Assembly (NCBI RefSeq): GCF_000379085.1
Contig: NZ_KB905378.1
Coordinates: forward strand, 1,101,864-1,165,863
DNA length: 64,000 nt
DNA from: Halomicrobium katesii DSM 19301
GTDB lineage: Archaea > Halobacteriota > Halobacteria > Halobacteriales > Haloarculaceae
Direction of reading: 5' to 3'
A model generated the notes under the pieces. It had not been told where the DNA came from. It worked only from the letters and a program-made list of their open reading frames with translations, and searched no databases. Both the position numbers and the translations under genes were made by a program. Shown in pieces: positions 7,700 through 17,576 of this stretch (the stretch's first letter is position 1; every line of letters begins with the position of its first letter).

Positions 7700-9460
7700 A
7701 TGAGTCAAGCGACAGAATCCGACGTCCGTGAAGACGGCGTCATCGACAGCGTCTCGGGGCCAGTCGTCACGGCGACCGGCCTCGACGCCCGGATGAACGA
7801 CGTGGTGTACGTCGGTTCGGAAGGGCTGATGGGCGAAGTGATCGAGATCGAAGGCGACATCACCACGATCCAGGTGTACGAGGAGACCTCCGACGTCTCT
7901 CCGGGCGAACCGGTCGAAGGGACCGGTTCCCCACTGTCCGTCGACCTGGGTCCGGGGATGCTGGACGCGATCTACGACGGCGTCCAGCGCCCCCTGGACG
8001 TTCTCGAAGAGAAGATGGGATCGCCCTACCTCGACCGCGGCGTCGACGCTCCCGGGATCGACTTAGAGAAGACCTGGGAGTTCGAGCCCGAAGTCGAGGC
8101 CGGCGACGAGGTTTCCAGCGGCGACATCGTCGGGACCGTCCCCGAGACGCCCAGTATCGACCACAAAGTGATGGTGCCTCCCGACTCCGAGGGCGGCGAA
8201 GTCGTCGCCGCCGAGTCGGGTAACTTCACCGTCGAGGAGCCGGTCGTCGAACTCGACACCGGCGAAGAGATCAAGATGCGCCAGGAGTGGCCGGTGCGCC
8301 AGCAGCGTCCCTCCGAGGAGAAGCAGACGCCGACCACGCCGCTGATCTCCGGCCAGCGAGTGCTCGACGGGCTGTTCCCCATCGCGAAGGGCGGGACGGC
8401 CGCGATTCCCGGTCCTTTCGGGTCCGGAAAGACGGTCACCCAGCACCAGCTCGCCAAGTGGGCCGACGCGGACATCGTCGTCTACGTCGGCTGTGGCGAG
8501 CGTGGCAACGAGATGACGGAAGTGATCGAGGACTTCCCCGAACTGGAGGACCCGACCACCGGCAACGCGCTGATGGACCGGACCTGCCTCATCGCGAACA
8601 CCTCGAACATGCCCGTCGCGGCGCGTGAATCCTGCGTCTATACGGGAATCACGATCGCGGAGTACTTCCGTGACATGGGCTACGACGTGGCACTGATGGC
8701 CGACTCCACCTCCCGGTGGGCCGAGGCCATGCGGGAGATTTCCTCCCGCCTCGAAGAGATGCCCGGCGAAGAGGGGTACCCGGCCTATCTCGCCGCGCGC
8801 CTCTCGGAGTTCTACGAGCGGGCCGGCTACTTCCAGAACATCAACGGCTCCGAAGGGTCGGTCTCCGTCATCGGGGCGGTCTCGCCGCCGGGCGGGGACT
8901 TCTCCGAGCCGGTCACCCAGAACACGCTGCGTATCGTCAAGACGTTCTGGGCGCTGGACGCGGACCTGGCGGAACGTCGCCACTTCCCGTCGATCAACTG
9001 GAACGAGTCGTACTCCCTCTATCGCGACCAGCTCGACCCGTGGTTCGTCGAGAACGTCCGCGACGACTGGCCCGAGAAGCGCCAGTGGGGCATCGACACC
9101 CTCGACGAGGAAGCGGAACTCCAGGAGATCGTCCAGCTCGTCGGGAAGGACGCGCTGCCGGAAGACCAGCAGCTCACGCTGGAAGTCGCACGCTACCTGC
9201 GTGAGGCGTGGCTCCAGCAGAACGCGTTCCACCCGACGGACACCTACTGTGAGCCCGAGAAGACCTACCGCGTCCTCGACGCCATCAAGACGTACAACGA
9301 CGAGGCGTTCGACGCGCTCGACGCTGGCGTCCCGGTCGAGGAGCTGACGGATCTCGAGACCGTCCCGCGGCTCAACCGGATCGGTGTCCAGGAGGAGTAC
9401 AACGAGTACATCGACGAACTCGAAGCGGACATCGAGAGCGAAATTCAGGAGCTGTACTAA
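7700..9460 (+). CDS. atpA: A-type ATP synthase catalytic subunit A
   Basis: This is the 586-residue catalytic subunit. The N-terminal beta-barrel is about residues 10-80. It is followed by the non-homologous insert characteristic of A subunits (about 110-195), then the nucleotide-binding domain with the P-loop [10 protein letters not shown] near residues 236-245. Further motifs are [11 protein letters not shown], the [15 protein letters not shown] segment with Walker B region, and the helical C-terminus from about 450. It synthesises ATP from ADP and phosphate at the A/B interfaces on the cytoplasmic side. No intein interrupts it. It follows atpF by one base and is separated from atpB by two. 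Confidence 0.96.
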   Translation: MSQATESDVREDGVIDSVSGPVVTATGLDARMNDVVYVGSEGLMGEVIEIEGDITTIQVYEETSDVSPGEPVEGTGSPLSVDLGPGMLDAIYDGVQRPLDVLEEKMGSPYLDRGVDAPGIDLEKTWEFEPEVEAGDEVSSGDIVGTVPETPSIDHKVMVPPDSEGGEVVAAESGNFTVEEPVVELDTGEEIKMRQEWPVRQQRPSEEKQTPTTPLISGQRVLDGLFPIAKGGTAAIPGPFGSGKTVTQHQLAKWADADIVVYVGCGERGNEMTEVIEDFPELEDPTTGNALMDRTCLIANTSNMPVAARESCVYTGITIAEYFRDMGYDVALMADSTSRWAEAMREISSRLEEMPGEEGYPAYLAARLSEFYERAGYFQNINGSEGSVSVIGAVSPPGGDFSEPVTQNTLRIVKTFWALDADLAERRHFPSINWNESYSLYRDQLDPWFVENVRDDWPEKRQWGIDTLDEEAELQEIVQLVGKDALPEDQQLTLEVARYLREAWLQQNAFHPTDTYCEPEKTYRVLDAIKTYNDEAFDALDAGVPVEELTDLETVPRLNRIGVQEEYNEYIDELEADIESEIQELY

Positions 9461-9462
9461 CG

Positions 9463-10878
9463 ATGAAGAAAGAATACGAGACAATTACGGAGATCAGCGG
9501 CCCGCTGGTGTTCGCGGAAATCGACGAGCCGGTCGGCTACGACGAGATCGTCGAGATCGACACCGGCGACGGCGACGTTCGCCGCGGCCAGGTGCTGGAA
9601 TCGACGAGCGACTACGTCGCGATCCAGGTCTTCGAGGGAACGACGGGGATCGATCGAAACTCCTCCGTTCGCTTCCTCGGCGAGACGATGAAGATGAAGC
9701 TCACCGAGGACCTGCTGGGGCGTGTCCTCAGCGGTTCCGGTGACCCGATCGACGGTGGTCCCGAGATCGAACCGGACGAGCGCCGTGACATCGTCGGCAA
9801 GGCGATCAACCCCTACTCCCGGGAGTACCCCGAGGAGTTCATCCAGACCGGCGTCTCCGGTATCGACGGGATGAACACTCTCGTTCGCGGTCAGAAACTG
9901 CCGATCTTCTCGGCGTCGGGGCTACCCCACAACGATCTGGCACTCCAGATCGCCCGTCAGGCCAGCGTCCCGGAAGAGGAGGAAGGCGACGACGACGAGG
10001 GGTCGGAGTTCGCAGTGATCTTCGGGGCGATGGGGATCACCCAGGAAGAGGCAAACGAGTTCATGGACGACTTCGAGCGCACCGGCGCACTCGAACGCTC
10101 CGTCGTCTTCATGAACCTCGCAGACGACCCGGCCGTCGAGCGAACGCTCACCCCGCGGCTGGCACTGACGACCGCGGAGTACCTCGCCTTCGACAAGGGG
10201 TATCACGTGCTCGTGATCCTCACGGACATGACCAACTACTGTGAGGCACTGCGCGAGATCGGTGCCGCACGAGAAGAGGTCCCGGGTCGTCGTGGCTACC
10301 CCGGATACATGTACACCGACCTGGCACAGCTCTACGAGCGCGCGGGTCGAATCGAGGGTCGCGAGGGCTCTGTCACCCAGATCCCGATCCTGACGATGCC
10401 GGGCGACGACGACACGCACCCGATCCCGGACCTGACCGGCTACATCACGGAGGGCCAGATCTACATCGATCGGGACCTCAACAGCCAGGGAATCGAACCG
10501 CCGATCAACGTCCTGCCGAGCCTCTCGCGGCTGATGGACGACGGGATCGGCGAGGGACTGACCCGTGCCGACCACGCGGACGTGAAAGACCAGATCTTCG
10601 CCGCCTACGCGGAAGGTGAGGACCTGCGCGACCTCGTCAACATCGTCGGCCGCGAGGCGCTGTCGGACCTGGACAACAAGTACCTCGACTTCGCAGACCG
10701 GTTCGAGACGGAGTTCGTCGATCAGGGGATCGACACCGATCGCTCCATCGACGAGACGCTCGAACTCGGCTGGGACCTCCTCTCGATGCTCCCAAAGGAC
10801 GCACTCAACCGTATCGACGAAGACCTGATCGAGGAGCACTACCGCGAAGACGAGACCCAGGAAGTCACTGCGGACTGA
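9463..10878 (+). CDS. atpB: A-type ATP synthase regulatory subunit B
   Basis: This 471-residue protein has the V/A-type B subunit fold. It lacks a working P-loop: the corresponding stretch is [19 protein letters not shown], as expected for the non-catalytic subunit. Other family motifs are [24 protein letters not shown] and [14 protein letters not shown]. Alternating B and catalytic A subunits make the A3B3 head. An acidic loop ([12 protein letters not shown], near residue 170) is a halophile-style insertion. It is the last atp gene before the opsin module and is followed by a T-tract. Confidence 0.95.
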   Translation: MKKEYETITEISGPLVFAEIDEPVGYDEIVEIDTGDGDVRRGQVLESTSDYVAIQVFEGTTGIDRNSSVRFLGETMKMKLTEDLLGRVLSGSGDPIDGGPEIEPDERRDIVGKAINPYSREYPEEFIQTGVSGIDGMNTLVRGQKLPIFSASGLPHNDLALQIARQASVPEEEEGDDDEGSEFAVIFGAMGITQEEANEFMDDFERTGALERSVVFMNLADDPAVERTLTPRLALTTAEYLAFDKGYHVLVILTDMTNYCEALREIGAAREEVPGRRGYPGYMYTDLAQLYERAGRIEGREGSVTQIPILTMPGDDDTHPIPDLTGYITEGQIYIDRDLNSQGIEPPINVLPSLSRLMDDGIGEGLTRADHADVKDQIFAAYAEGEDLRDLVNIVGREALSDLDNKYLDFADRFETEFVDQGIDTDRSIDETLELGWDLLSMLPKDALNRIDEDLIEEHYREDETQEVTAD

Positions 10879-10895
10879 CGCCCCGCTTCCGTCTA

Positions 10896-10901
10896 TTTTT
10901 T
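10896..10901 (+). terminator. T-tract after atpB
   Basis: A run of six T (10896-10901) lies 18 nt after the atpB stop. Archaeal intrinsic termination uses T-runs without a strict hairpin, so this may end the atpKECFAB transcript before the opsin gene. Confidence 0.5.
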
Positions 10902-11137
10902 GCCAGTCGTGATCGGGTCGCCAGCGGCCGCACTTTCTCGGTGCGACTGTCTCGGCGAGCCCCGTTCGAGCGCCGAATGGTCGTCTTCGGAGAGGACGGC
11001 GAGTCCCACCGCTATCCTGTGGTTTCCCTTTCGGCAGATTTTGCCGTGCGGACGAAGCCGCTCTCCCCGGTGTCTGTGTCTGGTTCGCGTCTCCTCGTCG
11101 GACTTGGGCAGGTGTACCAATCCCTGTTGGCATGGGC

Positions 11138-11145
11138 TGTTTAAG
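11138..11145 (+). promoter_or_regulatory. Putative TATA box of the bacteriorhodopsin gene
   Basis: The sequence tgtttaag is centred about 31 nt before the ATG at 11173, giving a very short leader or none, as known for bop of Halobacterium. About 35 nt upstream lies acttgggcagg (11102-11112), which loosely resembles the Bat-responsive upstream site of bop. That resemblance is from memory and weak. Confidence 0.55.
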
Positions 11146-11172
11146 TGCCGGGCCGTTATTACAATACGAACC

Positions 11173-11940
11173 ATGTTACAGTCTGGCATGAGTACGTACG
11201 TACCGGGCGGCGAAAGCATATTCCTGTGGGTCGGAACGGCAGGAATGTTCCTGGGGATGTTGTACTTCATCGCCCGGGGCTGGAGTGTCTCCGACCAGCG
11301 TCGTCAGAAGTTCTACATCGCGACGATCATGATCGCCGCGATCGCCTTCGTGAACTACCTCTCGATGGCACTGGGTTTCGGTGTCACGACCATCGAACTC
11401 GGCGGCGAGGAACGGGCGATCTACTGGGCGAGATACACCGACTGGCTGTTCACGACGCCGTTGCTGCTGTACGACCTCGCCCTGCTGGCGGGGGCCGACC
11501 GGAACGCGATCTACTCGCTGGTCGGTCTGGACGTGCTGATGATCGGTACCGGCGCGCTCGCGACGCTGTCGGCGGGTTCGGGCGTCCTCCCGGCGGGTGC
11601 CGAACGCCTCGTCTGGTGGGGTATCAGCACCGGCTTCCTGCTGGTCCTGCTGTACTTCCTGTTCAGCAACCTCACCGACCGAGCGAGCGAACTCTCGGGT
11701 GACTTGCAGTCGAAGTTCTCGACGCTGCGCAACCTGGTGCTGGTCCTGTGGCTCGTGTACCCCGTCCTGTGGTTGGTCGGGACCGAGGGCCTCGGACTCG
11801 TCGGCCTCCCGATCGAGACGGCCGCGTTCATGGTGCTCGACCTGACCGCCAAGATCGGCTTCGGGATCATCCTGCTCCAGAGTCACGCGGTCCTCGACGA
11901 GGGCCAGCCCGCGTCGGAAGGCGCAGCCGTCGCCGACTGA
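11173..11940 (+). CDS. bop: Bacteriorhodopsin (cruxrhodopsin-like light-driven proton pump)
   Basis: This 255-residue, seven-helix retinal protein moves protons outward in light. All pump residues can be read by alignment to Halobacterium bacteriorhodopsin (BR numbers in brackets): R87 (82), D90 (85, Schiff-base proton acceptor), T94 (89), D101 (96, proton donor), D120 (115), E205 (194) and E215 (204) of the release group, D223 (212), and K227 (216), the retinal lysine. Asp at the donor site excludes a halorhodopsin or sensory rhodopsin. Leu at the BR-93 position suggests green absorption. Stretches such as [17 protein letters not shown] are typical of cruxrhodopsins. The frame extends upstream, but ATG 11173 matches the TATA spacing; ATG 11188 is an alternative. 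Confidence 0.96.
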   Translation: MLQSGMSTYVPGGESIFLWVGTAGMFLGMLYFIARGWSVSDQRRQKFYIATIMIAAIAFVNYLSMALGFGVTTIELGGEERAIYWARYTDWLFTTPLLLYDLALLAGADRNAIYSLVGLDVLMIGTGALATLSAGSGVLPAGAERLVWWGISTGFLLVLLYFLFSNLTDRASELSGDLQSKFSTLRNLVLVLWLVYPVLWLVGTEGLGLVGLPIETAAFMVLDLTAKIGFGIILLQSHAVLDEGQPASEGAAVAD

Positions 11941-12089
11941 TCGCGGCTCCCCTCTCGCCACTCCAGTCGAAACACTCTGGGCGATCTGCCCGATAGTGTG
12001 ACCGAGCGGACCGCGGTCGCCACGGCGGTCCGCCGACGCACCGCCGGCACAGCCCCGTCCAACTACAGCCGTATTTCAGTACGTCACCA

Positions 12090-12824
12090 ATGGCCGCTTT
12101 CACATACGTCCAATTTCACGCGCTGTTCGTCCTCCCGGCGCTCGCGGTGCTCGTGGGGGTAGCGGGGATTCGCTCGCGCGCGACCCGAAGCGAGGTCCGC
12201 CCCCTCGCCGTCGCAGTCATCGTCGCAGTAGCGATGCTGTACACCGTGCCCTGGGACAACTACCTCATCCTGCGGGGCGTCTGGTCGTACGGCACCGACA
12301 GCGTCGCGGCCGTCATCTGGCACGCGCCCATCGAGGAGTACCTGTTTATCCTCTTGCAGCCACTGGTCGCCGCGCTGTGGCTGCACGTGATCTCGCCGGG
12401 GATGCCGGCGAACGACGAGACGACGGTCTCCGCTCGTGATCGGGTGGTCGGGGCTGCGGGGGGAGCGCTCGTCGGTCTCGTCGGCGTGGCTCTCCTCACG
12501 AGCGACGCGACCTTCTACCTCGGTGCGATCGTCGCCTGGAGCGGCCCGGTACTCGCGCTCCAGTGGGCCGTCGGATGGCCGTACCTCCTCGCTCGGGGAC
12601 AGACGCTCGTCGTAGCCGTCTTCGCGCCGACGGCGTACCTCTGGATCGCGGATCGCGTCGCCCTGGAGTCGGGCATCTGGATCCTCTCGGAGCAGTACAC
12701 GACGGGGCTGGCCGTCCTCGGCCTGCCACTCGAAGAGGCCGCGTTCTTCCTCGTGACAAACGTCTTCGTCGTACAGGGGTTGCTGTTGTACCCGTGGGTG
12801 ATCGACCGATGGCGGTCGAAGTAA
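12090..12824 (+). CDS. crtY: Lycopene beta-cyclase (CrtYc-CrtYd fused membrane type)
   Basis: This 244-residue membrane protein has about seven hydrophobic helices and shows the tandem lycopene-cyclase-domain architecture. The first half carries the PWDNYLI and APIEEYLFILLQP motifs (about 51-57 and 75-87). The second half repeats the pattern with the acidic pair PLEEAAFFLVTN (about 212-223). It cyclises both ends of lycopene to give beta-carotene, the precursor of retinal, in the cell membrane. It lies 149 nt after the opsin gene. Its end overlaps the next gene by 16 nt, so cyclase and cleavage enzyme are made together. Confidence 0.9.
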   Translation: MAAFTYVQFHALFVLPALAVLVGVAGIRSRATRSEVRPLAVAVIVAVAMLYTVPWDNYLILRGVWSYGTDSVAAVIWHAPIEEYLFILLQPLVAALWLHVISPGMPANDETTVSARDRVVGAAGGALVGLVGVALLTSDATFYLGAIVAWSGPVLALQWAVGWPYLLARGQTLVVAVFAPTAYLWIADRVALESGIWILSEQYTTGLAVLGLPLEEAAFFLVTNVFVVQGLLLYPWVIDRWRSK

Positions 12825-13858
12825 CCGCCGATCGGGACCGACGGCTGCGGTCGGGCCGTCGACGCCTCGCTCGCTGGACCTTTCTGCCGGCCTGGCTGCT
12901 GCTCGGCGCTGTCACGGTCGCACACGTCCTGGGCGTGTCGACCGCCGTTCCGGTTCGCTACGGCGTCTTGCTGGTGACGCTGCTCTGCTTCGGGCTGCCA
13001 CACGGCGCTGCCGACCACCACTCGGTCGCACGAACGCTCGGCGTCGATCTCACGCCTCGGTTCCTCGTGGCGTTCTGTGCGGGGTATCTCGGACTCGCAG
13101 TGCTGTACACCGCCGTCTGGTTTCTCGCACCGGCCCTCGCGTTCGTCGCGTTCGTCGCCCTGACGTGGTTTCACTGGGGACAGGGCGACGTGTATCCGCT
13201 GGCGACACTCGCCGACGGTCGCCATCTCGACAATCGAGTCGTCGCGGCGCTGACGGTAATCGTCCGCGGCGGCCTCCCGATGTTGGTCCCGCTGGTCTTC
13301 TTTCCGGACCGATACGCCGCCGTCGCCCGGACGGTCGTCTCGCTGTTCGACCCCGGTCGGGTCGGGTCGCTCGCGCCGCTGTTCACCCAGGAGGCGCGTC
13401 TCGCCGCCGGGGTCGGATTCGCCGCCATCACGGTGGTGACGCTGGCAGCCGGGCTCGCAGTGGCCGGCCCGAGACGCGTCTGGCTCCTCGACGCCGCCGA
13501 GACGGCGCTACTGTGGGGATTTTTCGCCGTCGTTCCGCCGGTCCTCGCGATCGGGGTCTACTTCGCCCTGTGGCACTCGGTACGCCACATCGCTCGACTG
13601 ACCGAACTCGACGGAGTCGCGCTGGCGGCACTGGATCGCGGTGCCGTCGCCCGTGTGGTCGGTCGCTTCACGCGAGACGCGCTGCCGGCGACGGTCGGTG
13701 CAGTCGTCCTGTTTGGCGGCCTCGCACTGGCCGTTCCGACGGCGGTGGCCGGCGTCTCCGAGGTCGGCGGGCTCTATCTCGTCTTGCTCGCAGTGCTGAC
13801 CCTACCCCACGTCGTCGTCGTCACATGGCTCGACGTGCGACAGGGAATTTGGGGGTAA
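12809..13858 (+). CDS. blh: Brp/Blh-family beta-carotene 15,15'-dioxygenase
   Basis: This 349-residue polytopic membrane protein of the Brp/Blh family cleaves beta-carotene symmetrically into two retinals. The conserved histidines expected to bind iron are visible: GLPHGAADHH (about 62-71), LTWFHWGQGD (near 119), ALWHSVRH (near 256) and LTLPH near the C-terminus. The start at 12809 was chosen because upstream codons belong to the crtY frame and this ATG gives a normal length with a charged N-terminus before helix 1. The 16-nt overlap with crtY shows coupling. Together with bop and crtY it forms a complete lycopene-to-holo-opsin set. Confidence 0.9.
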   Translation: MAVEVTADRDRRLRSGRRRLARWTFLPAWLLLGAVTVAHVLGVSTAVPVRYGVLLVTLLCFGLPHGAADHHSVARTLGVDLTPRFLVAFCAGYLGLAVLYTAVWFLAPALAFVAFVALTWFHWGQGDVYPLATLADGRHLDNRVVAALTVIVRGGLPMLVPLVFFPDRYAAVARTVVSLFDPGRVGSLAPLFTQEARLAAGVGFAAITVVTLAAGLAVAGPRRVWLLDAAETALLWGFFAVVPPVLAIGVYFALWHSVRHIARLTELDGVALAALDRGAVARVVGRFTRDALPATVGAVVLFGGLALAVPTAVAGVSEVGGLYLVLLAVLTLPHVVVVTWLDVRQGIWG

Positions 13859-13942
13859 CGACCGCGTCACGACGGCGATTGGCATCGTCTCGGTCGTGGA
13901 ATCTGTAAAAGGTTATCCGACTGGGCCCGTAACGCCCCGGTA

Positions 13943-14638
13943 ATGGCCAAGGACGTCAAACCCACCCGGAAAGAGCTGATGCGGATCGAGGATCGCATCG
14001 ACCTCTCGGAACGGGGCCACGACACGCTGGAGAAGAAACGCGACGGCCTCATCATGGAGTTCATGGACATCCTCGACCAGGCACAGGACGTTCGATCCGA
14101 CCTCGACGACTCCTACGATCGCGCCCAACACGCGATCAACATGGCCCGGGCGATGGACGGCGACGTGGCCGTCCGCGGTGCCGCGGCCGCACTGAAGGAG
14201 CACCCGGAACTGACGACCCAGTCCAAGAACATCATGGGCGTCGTCGTCCCCCAGATCGAGTCCAGCAAGGTCCGCAAGTCCCTCGACGAGCGTGGATACG
14301 GCGTCATGGGCACGTCGGCCCGGATCGACGAGGCCGCCGACGCCTACGAGGAACTCATCGAGAACATCATCCTCGCGGCCGAGGTCGAGACCGCGATGAA
14401 GAAGATGCTCGAAGAGATCGAGACCACCAAACGCCGCGTCAACGCGCTGGAGTTCAAGCTGCTGCCCGATCTGTACGACAACAAGGAGTACATCGAGCAG
14501 AAACTCGAAGAACAGGAGCGCGAAGAGATCTTCCGCATGAAGAAGATCAAGAACAAGAAAGAGGAAGAGGAGGCTGCCGCCCGCGAGGAAGAGAACGCGG
14601 AAGCCGAAGAGGCCGCCGCCGTCACCGCCGACGACTGA
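13943..14638 (+). CDS. atpD: A-type ATP synthase subunit D (central rotor shaft)
   Basis: This 231-residue protein opens with the subunit D signature [28 protein letters not shown] (about residues 4-31; quoted in part as VKPTRKEL and [13 protein letters not shown]). It is almost wholly helical. Long antiparallel coiled coils make the rotating shaft inside A3B3, and the Glu/Ala-rich tail is halophile-like. D normally follows B directly in archaeal atp operons; here it is separated from atpB by 3 kb containing the opsin module. An AT-rich stretch (ctgtaaaaggttat, about 13902-13916) could provide its own promoter. Confidence 0.93.
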   Translation: MAKDVKPTRKELMRIEDRIDLSERGHDTLEKKRDGLIMEFMDILDQAQDVRSDLDDSYDRAQHAINMARAMDGDVAVRGAAAALKEHPELTTQSKNIMGVVVPQIESSKVRKSLDERGYGVMGTSARIDEAADAYEELIENIILAAEVETAMKKMLEEIETTKRRVNALEFKLLPDLYDNKEYIEQKLEEQEREEIFRMKKIKNKKEEEEAAAREEENAEAEEAAAVTADD

Positions 14639-14698
14639 CCGGCGTCGACGCCGCTTTTCGCCGCCGAGCTTTTGCCCGTGTCACGTCCACGTCAGTAC

Positions 14699-15088
14699 AT
14701 GGACTGTCCCGAGTGTGGCCACGAGACTGTCGTCTTCGCCGTCGATCCCGAACTCCGGGCATACCTCCCCGGCGATGAACCGGGCGCGTCGCTGTGCCCG
14801 CGGTGTCTGTCCGTCCGTCCCGCCGTGGACCCGCCCGCCGGCGAACCTGACTTTTCGCCCCTCGGCGATGCGTTCCCCGACGGCGGGGCCGCCGTCCCGA
14901 TGGCGCTGTTGCTCGGCCTGCTCTCCTCGCTGGCGCTGTATCGCGACGAGATCGCCGCGCTGCTGGAGCGTGTCGAGCGTGCCGGTACCGATCCACTGCT
15001 GGTGATCGATAGACTCGACGCCGACTCCGGGATCGAGAGCGAGGTCGACCTCGGCCGTCGTCGCCACCAGCTCGAACAACTGCTGTGA
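14699..15088 (+). CDS. DUF6276-like haloarchaeal zinc-ribbon protein
   Basis: This 129-residue protein begins with a two-pair zinc ribbon: CPECGH at residues 3-8 and CPRC about 36 residues on. A mixed region with a short hydrophobic helix (ALLLGLLSSLALY) and a helical Arg/Glu-rich end follow. It matches what I remember of DUF6276, a haloarchaeal family without known function. The zinc ribbon suggests a nucleic-acid or protein-binding accessory role. It lies 60 nt after atpD and may be co-transcribed. The upstream in-frame ATG (14672) was not used because the Cys pair normally starts right at the N-terminus. Confidence 0.7.
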   Translation: MDCPECGHETVVFAVDPELRAYLPGDEPGASLCPRCLSVRPAVDPPAGEPDFSPLGDAFPDGGAAVPMALLLGLLSSLALYRDEIAALLERVERAGTDPLLVIDRLDADSGIESEVDLGRRRHQLEQLL

Positions 15089-15383
15089 CGATCTCGCGGG
15101 GATCGTCGGCAGAACCAAACTAGTAAGGTATCGGTTCTTTATATGTATGGGCTATACAACCATGTGCGGCATCAGGACGTGGACGTTCCAGTCCACGACG
15201 CCACAGCGGTGTTGTGCCCACTCACCATCCCCACCCCACCACAACATCATCCTTCCCATGCCACCTTGGACGTGCCGCACCCGGTCGTCCTGTCCCGGGC
15301 GACCGTGCCTCTGACTTTCGGACGGTTCACACGAAGCGCCAGCCATCGCTTCCCGTCCGTCTTCGCACCGAAAAACGCGTCCG
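15089..15383 (+). other. Intergenic region between convergent genes; one perfect hairpin
   Basis: No gene is seen on either strand. An inverted repeat CGTGGAC-GTTCCA-GTCCACG at 15178-15197 could be a transcript-end structure between the converging DUF6276 and aRF1 genes. An AT-rich patch (ttctttatatgtatggg, about 15135-15151) looks like a TATA box, but no coding frame of good quality follows it. Confidence 0.4.
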
Positions 15384-16637
15384 TTAGACGCCGGTCGAGT
15401 AGCGCAGGAGTCCGGCGACGCCGCCGAAGGCCGACAGGAGCTGTTCGCCCTTCTCGAAGTCCGTCGAGATGAACAGCGTCTCGGTTCCGCGCTGCTGGGC
15501 GATCTCCATGAGGTGGTCGATCGCGTCCTCGCGTTCGGCCTCCTCGACGGGGACGGTCTCGCTACACCGCGAGCAGTCGTGGTCGTCGATCGACGCCGAC
15601 CGGTCGACCATCTCGTACTCGTCGTGGCCGTTCTCACAGGTGTAGGTGAGCACGTCCTTCCGGAGGTCCTCGGAGATGAGCAGGCGGTCGACCGATCCCA
15701 TGATGAGGTTCTCGCGGGTCGGTCCGAAGCCGTAGGTCGCCAGATCGCCGTCGTGGAGCTCCTTGAAGAACTCCTCCATTGCCTCCTTGTCCTGGAGGAT
15801 CTCGTGTTCGGCCAGCACCTCGCTCGCGGCGTCGACGAGATCGTACAGTCCGGACTCGTCGGTGTAGGCCACGTCGAACTTCCCGAGGACGTTGTCGCCG
15901 AGTTCGTGGTGGAGGTAGTCGCCGTCGAGGAACTCGTCTTTGGTCGGGGAGGGACCGCCCACGAGGATACCGTTCATCTCGTGGCGACGCGAGACGAACA
16001 GGTCGTTGGCCATCTCGGCGACCTCCTGATAGAAGTTGTCGATGGCCTCCAGGCGCAGCCGTGCGAACCGCTGTGCGGACTGACCACCTTTCCGCTGCTT
16101 GCCCGGGACCAGCGACGAGGCGGACTTGACGGGTTCGACGCGCTTGCCCTTGAGCCAGCCGACGTTTGCCTCGCGGCGGTCGAGGACGATCAGGCCGAAC
16201 AGTCCCTTGTCGGCCAACATCTCTTCCAGTGGCTCGGTCAGGAAACCCGAGTCACAGTGGTAGCGAAACGACTCGATGGGGTCGGGCGGACTCTCCAGGA
16301 CCTCCGTGACCATCTCGGTGCGTCCGCCACTGGAGTCGACCGCACCGGAGAACAGGACCATCCCGTTCTCGGGCGGCGCGTTCCCGTAGTAGCGAAGCCG
16401 GTCTTTGATGCTGGTCAGGGCGTCCTGGACGTTGGTCCGGGTCTGCTTTGACTTGATGTTGGACGCTTCGGAGTGTTCCTGTGTGACGTGGGCGACGACG
16501 TCGCTGATCTGCTTGTCCTCTGGCACGTAGATCGTCACCAGTTGCGTCCCGGATCCGTCGTACCCCTTGAGCTTCTCGATGACCTTCTTGAACTCGTATT
16601 TTTGTTTGTCGGATTGCTCCTGCTCGGACTCGCTCAT
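15384..16637 (-). CDS. prf1: Peptide chain release factor aRF1
   Basis: This 417-residue class I release factor reads all three stop codons and triggers peptide release on the ribosome. The N domain has the stop-codon-recognising NIKS motif at residues 60-63. The middle domain has the catalytic GGQ at 184-186 in context KQRKGGQSAQRF. The C domain (about 280-417) carries a zinc-type CxxxH/CxxC arrangement (YTCENGHDEYE ... DCSRCSET). It is monocistronic and divergent from the MinD-like gene. Confidence 0.96.
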   Translation of the reverse strand: MSESEQEQSDKQKYEFKKVIEKLKGYDGSGTQLVTIYVPEDKQISDVVAHVTQEHSEASNIKSKQTRTNVQDALTSIKDRLRYYGNAPPENGMVLFSGAVDSSGGRTEMVTEVLESPPDPIESFRYHCDSGFLTEPLEEMLADKGLFGLIVLDRREANVGWLKGKRVEPVKSASSLVPGKQRKGGQSAQRFARLRLEAIDNFYQEVAEMANDLFVSRRHEMNGILVGGPSPTKDEFLDGDYLHHELGDNVLGKFDVAYTDESGLYDLVDAASEVLAEHEILQDKEAMEEFFKELHDGDLATYGFGPTRENLIMGSVDRLLISEDLRKDVLTYTCENGHDEYEMVDRSASIDDHDCSRCSETVPVEEAEREDAIDHLMEIAQQRGTETLFISTDFEKGEQLLSAFGGVAGLLRYSTGV

Positions 16638-16710
16638 TGGGTCAACGTTGGCTGAGCGCGGGTAAGTAACTGTTGACAGCGAGAGCCGTCGATCACGTGT
16701 GACGGGCGGC

Positions 16711-16718
16711 TTTATATG
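16711..16718 (+). promoter_or_regulatory. Putative TATA box of the MinD-like gene
   Basis: The sequence tttatatg is centred about 35 nt before the ATG at 16749 in the divergent gap shared with the aRF1 gene. Confidence 0.5.
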
Positions 16719-16748
16719 ATAGCCAACCTTGGGCTACGGTATCTAACT

Positions 16749-17558
16749 ATGGCGGGCTACGTGTGTACCATCGCGGGTGGCAAAGGCGGGGTCGGCAAGA
16801 CCACGACGGCGGTCAACGTCGGAGCCGCCCTCCAGGAGGCAGGCCACGACGTCGTCGTGGTCGACGCGGACCTCGGGATGGCGAATCTCGGATCGATGCT
16901 CGGCATCGAGCATCGCGCATCTCTCCACGAAATTCTCGCCGGGGACGCGGCGGTCAGTGACGCCCTGACCGACGCACCGGGCGGACTGACGATCATCCCC
17001 GGCGAGCAGTCCCTGGAGGCGTTCGCGGACGCCGATCCGGCGAAGCTGCGCAAGGTGATCAAGACGCTGCGCAACGCCTACGACGTGGTCCTGATCGACA
17101 CCGGTGCGGGGCTGAGCCACGAGGTCGCCGTTCCGCTCGGCCTGGCCGACGGCATCCTGCTCGTGACGACACCGGACGACGTGGCCGTCGGTGACACGGT
17201 GAAGACGGCCCAGCTGGCCGACCGCATCGACGGGGACGTGGTCGGCGTGGTCGTCAACCGCGTCACCAGACACACGGACATCGCCGAGATCTCCGAACGG
17301 CTCGGCTTCGAGTTGCTGGCGGTCATCCCCGACGACCAGGAGGCCACCGCCGTCGAGCCCCTCGTGCTCAACGCCCCCGACAGTCGCGCGGCGAGCGCGT
17401 TCGATCAGCTGTCCGAGTCGATGGCGGCGATGTTCTTTCGGGGCGAGCGGGCGGCCGACCTCGAGACCGTTCTCGAAGAGACGTGGTTCGTCGACGAGAG
17501 CGGCGACGACGAGGAAGAGGAGGACGAATCCGGCGGCGTCTTCGGTCTGTTCAGCTGA
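16749..17558 (+). CDS. MinD/ParA-family P-loop ATPase
   Basis: This 269-residue protein has the deviant Walker A motif AGGKGGVGKTTT at about 9-20, the A' box VVVVDADLGMANLG (38-51) and switch II LIDTGAG (about 116). This makes it a SIMIBI-class dimerising ATPase. MinD homologues in Halobacteria help position archaella, chemosensory arrays and other polar structures rather than division septa. Which of the several paralogues this is cannot be told. The C-terminus is an acidic linker (DESGDDEEEEDES) followed by GGVFGLFS, a hydrophobic tail that could act as a membrane-targeting tip. ATG 16749 was preferred to 16716 because the P-loop normally lies near residue 10. Confidence 0.88.
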   Translation: MAGYVCTIAGGKGGVGKTTTAVNVGAALQEAGHDVVVVDADLGMANLGSMLGIEHRASLHEILAGDAAVSDALTDAPGGLTIIPGEQSLEAFADADPAKLRKVIKTLRNAYDVVLIDTGAGLSHEVAVPLGLADGILLVTTPDDVAVGDTVKTAQLADRIDGDVVGVVVNRVTRHTDIAEISERLGFELLAVIPDDQEATAVEPLVLNAPDSRAASAFDQLSESMAAMFFRGERAADLETVLEETWFVDESGDDEEEEDESGGVFGLFS

Positions 17559-17576
17559 TTTTCCGGCCGATCGCGC

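Noticed and set aside
10893-11270. 125-residue minus-strand frame upstream of and into the opsin gene
   Set aside because: It is antisense to the opsin N-terminus and has a shadow-like, His/Arg-rich composition.
15143-15472. 109-residue frame after a TATA-like patch between the DUF6276 and aRF1 genes
   Set aside because: The composition is Pro/His/Arg-rich, it runs into the aRF1 gene antisense, and no domain is seen. The TATA-like patch is kept only as a note.
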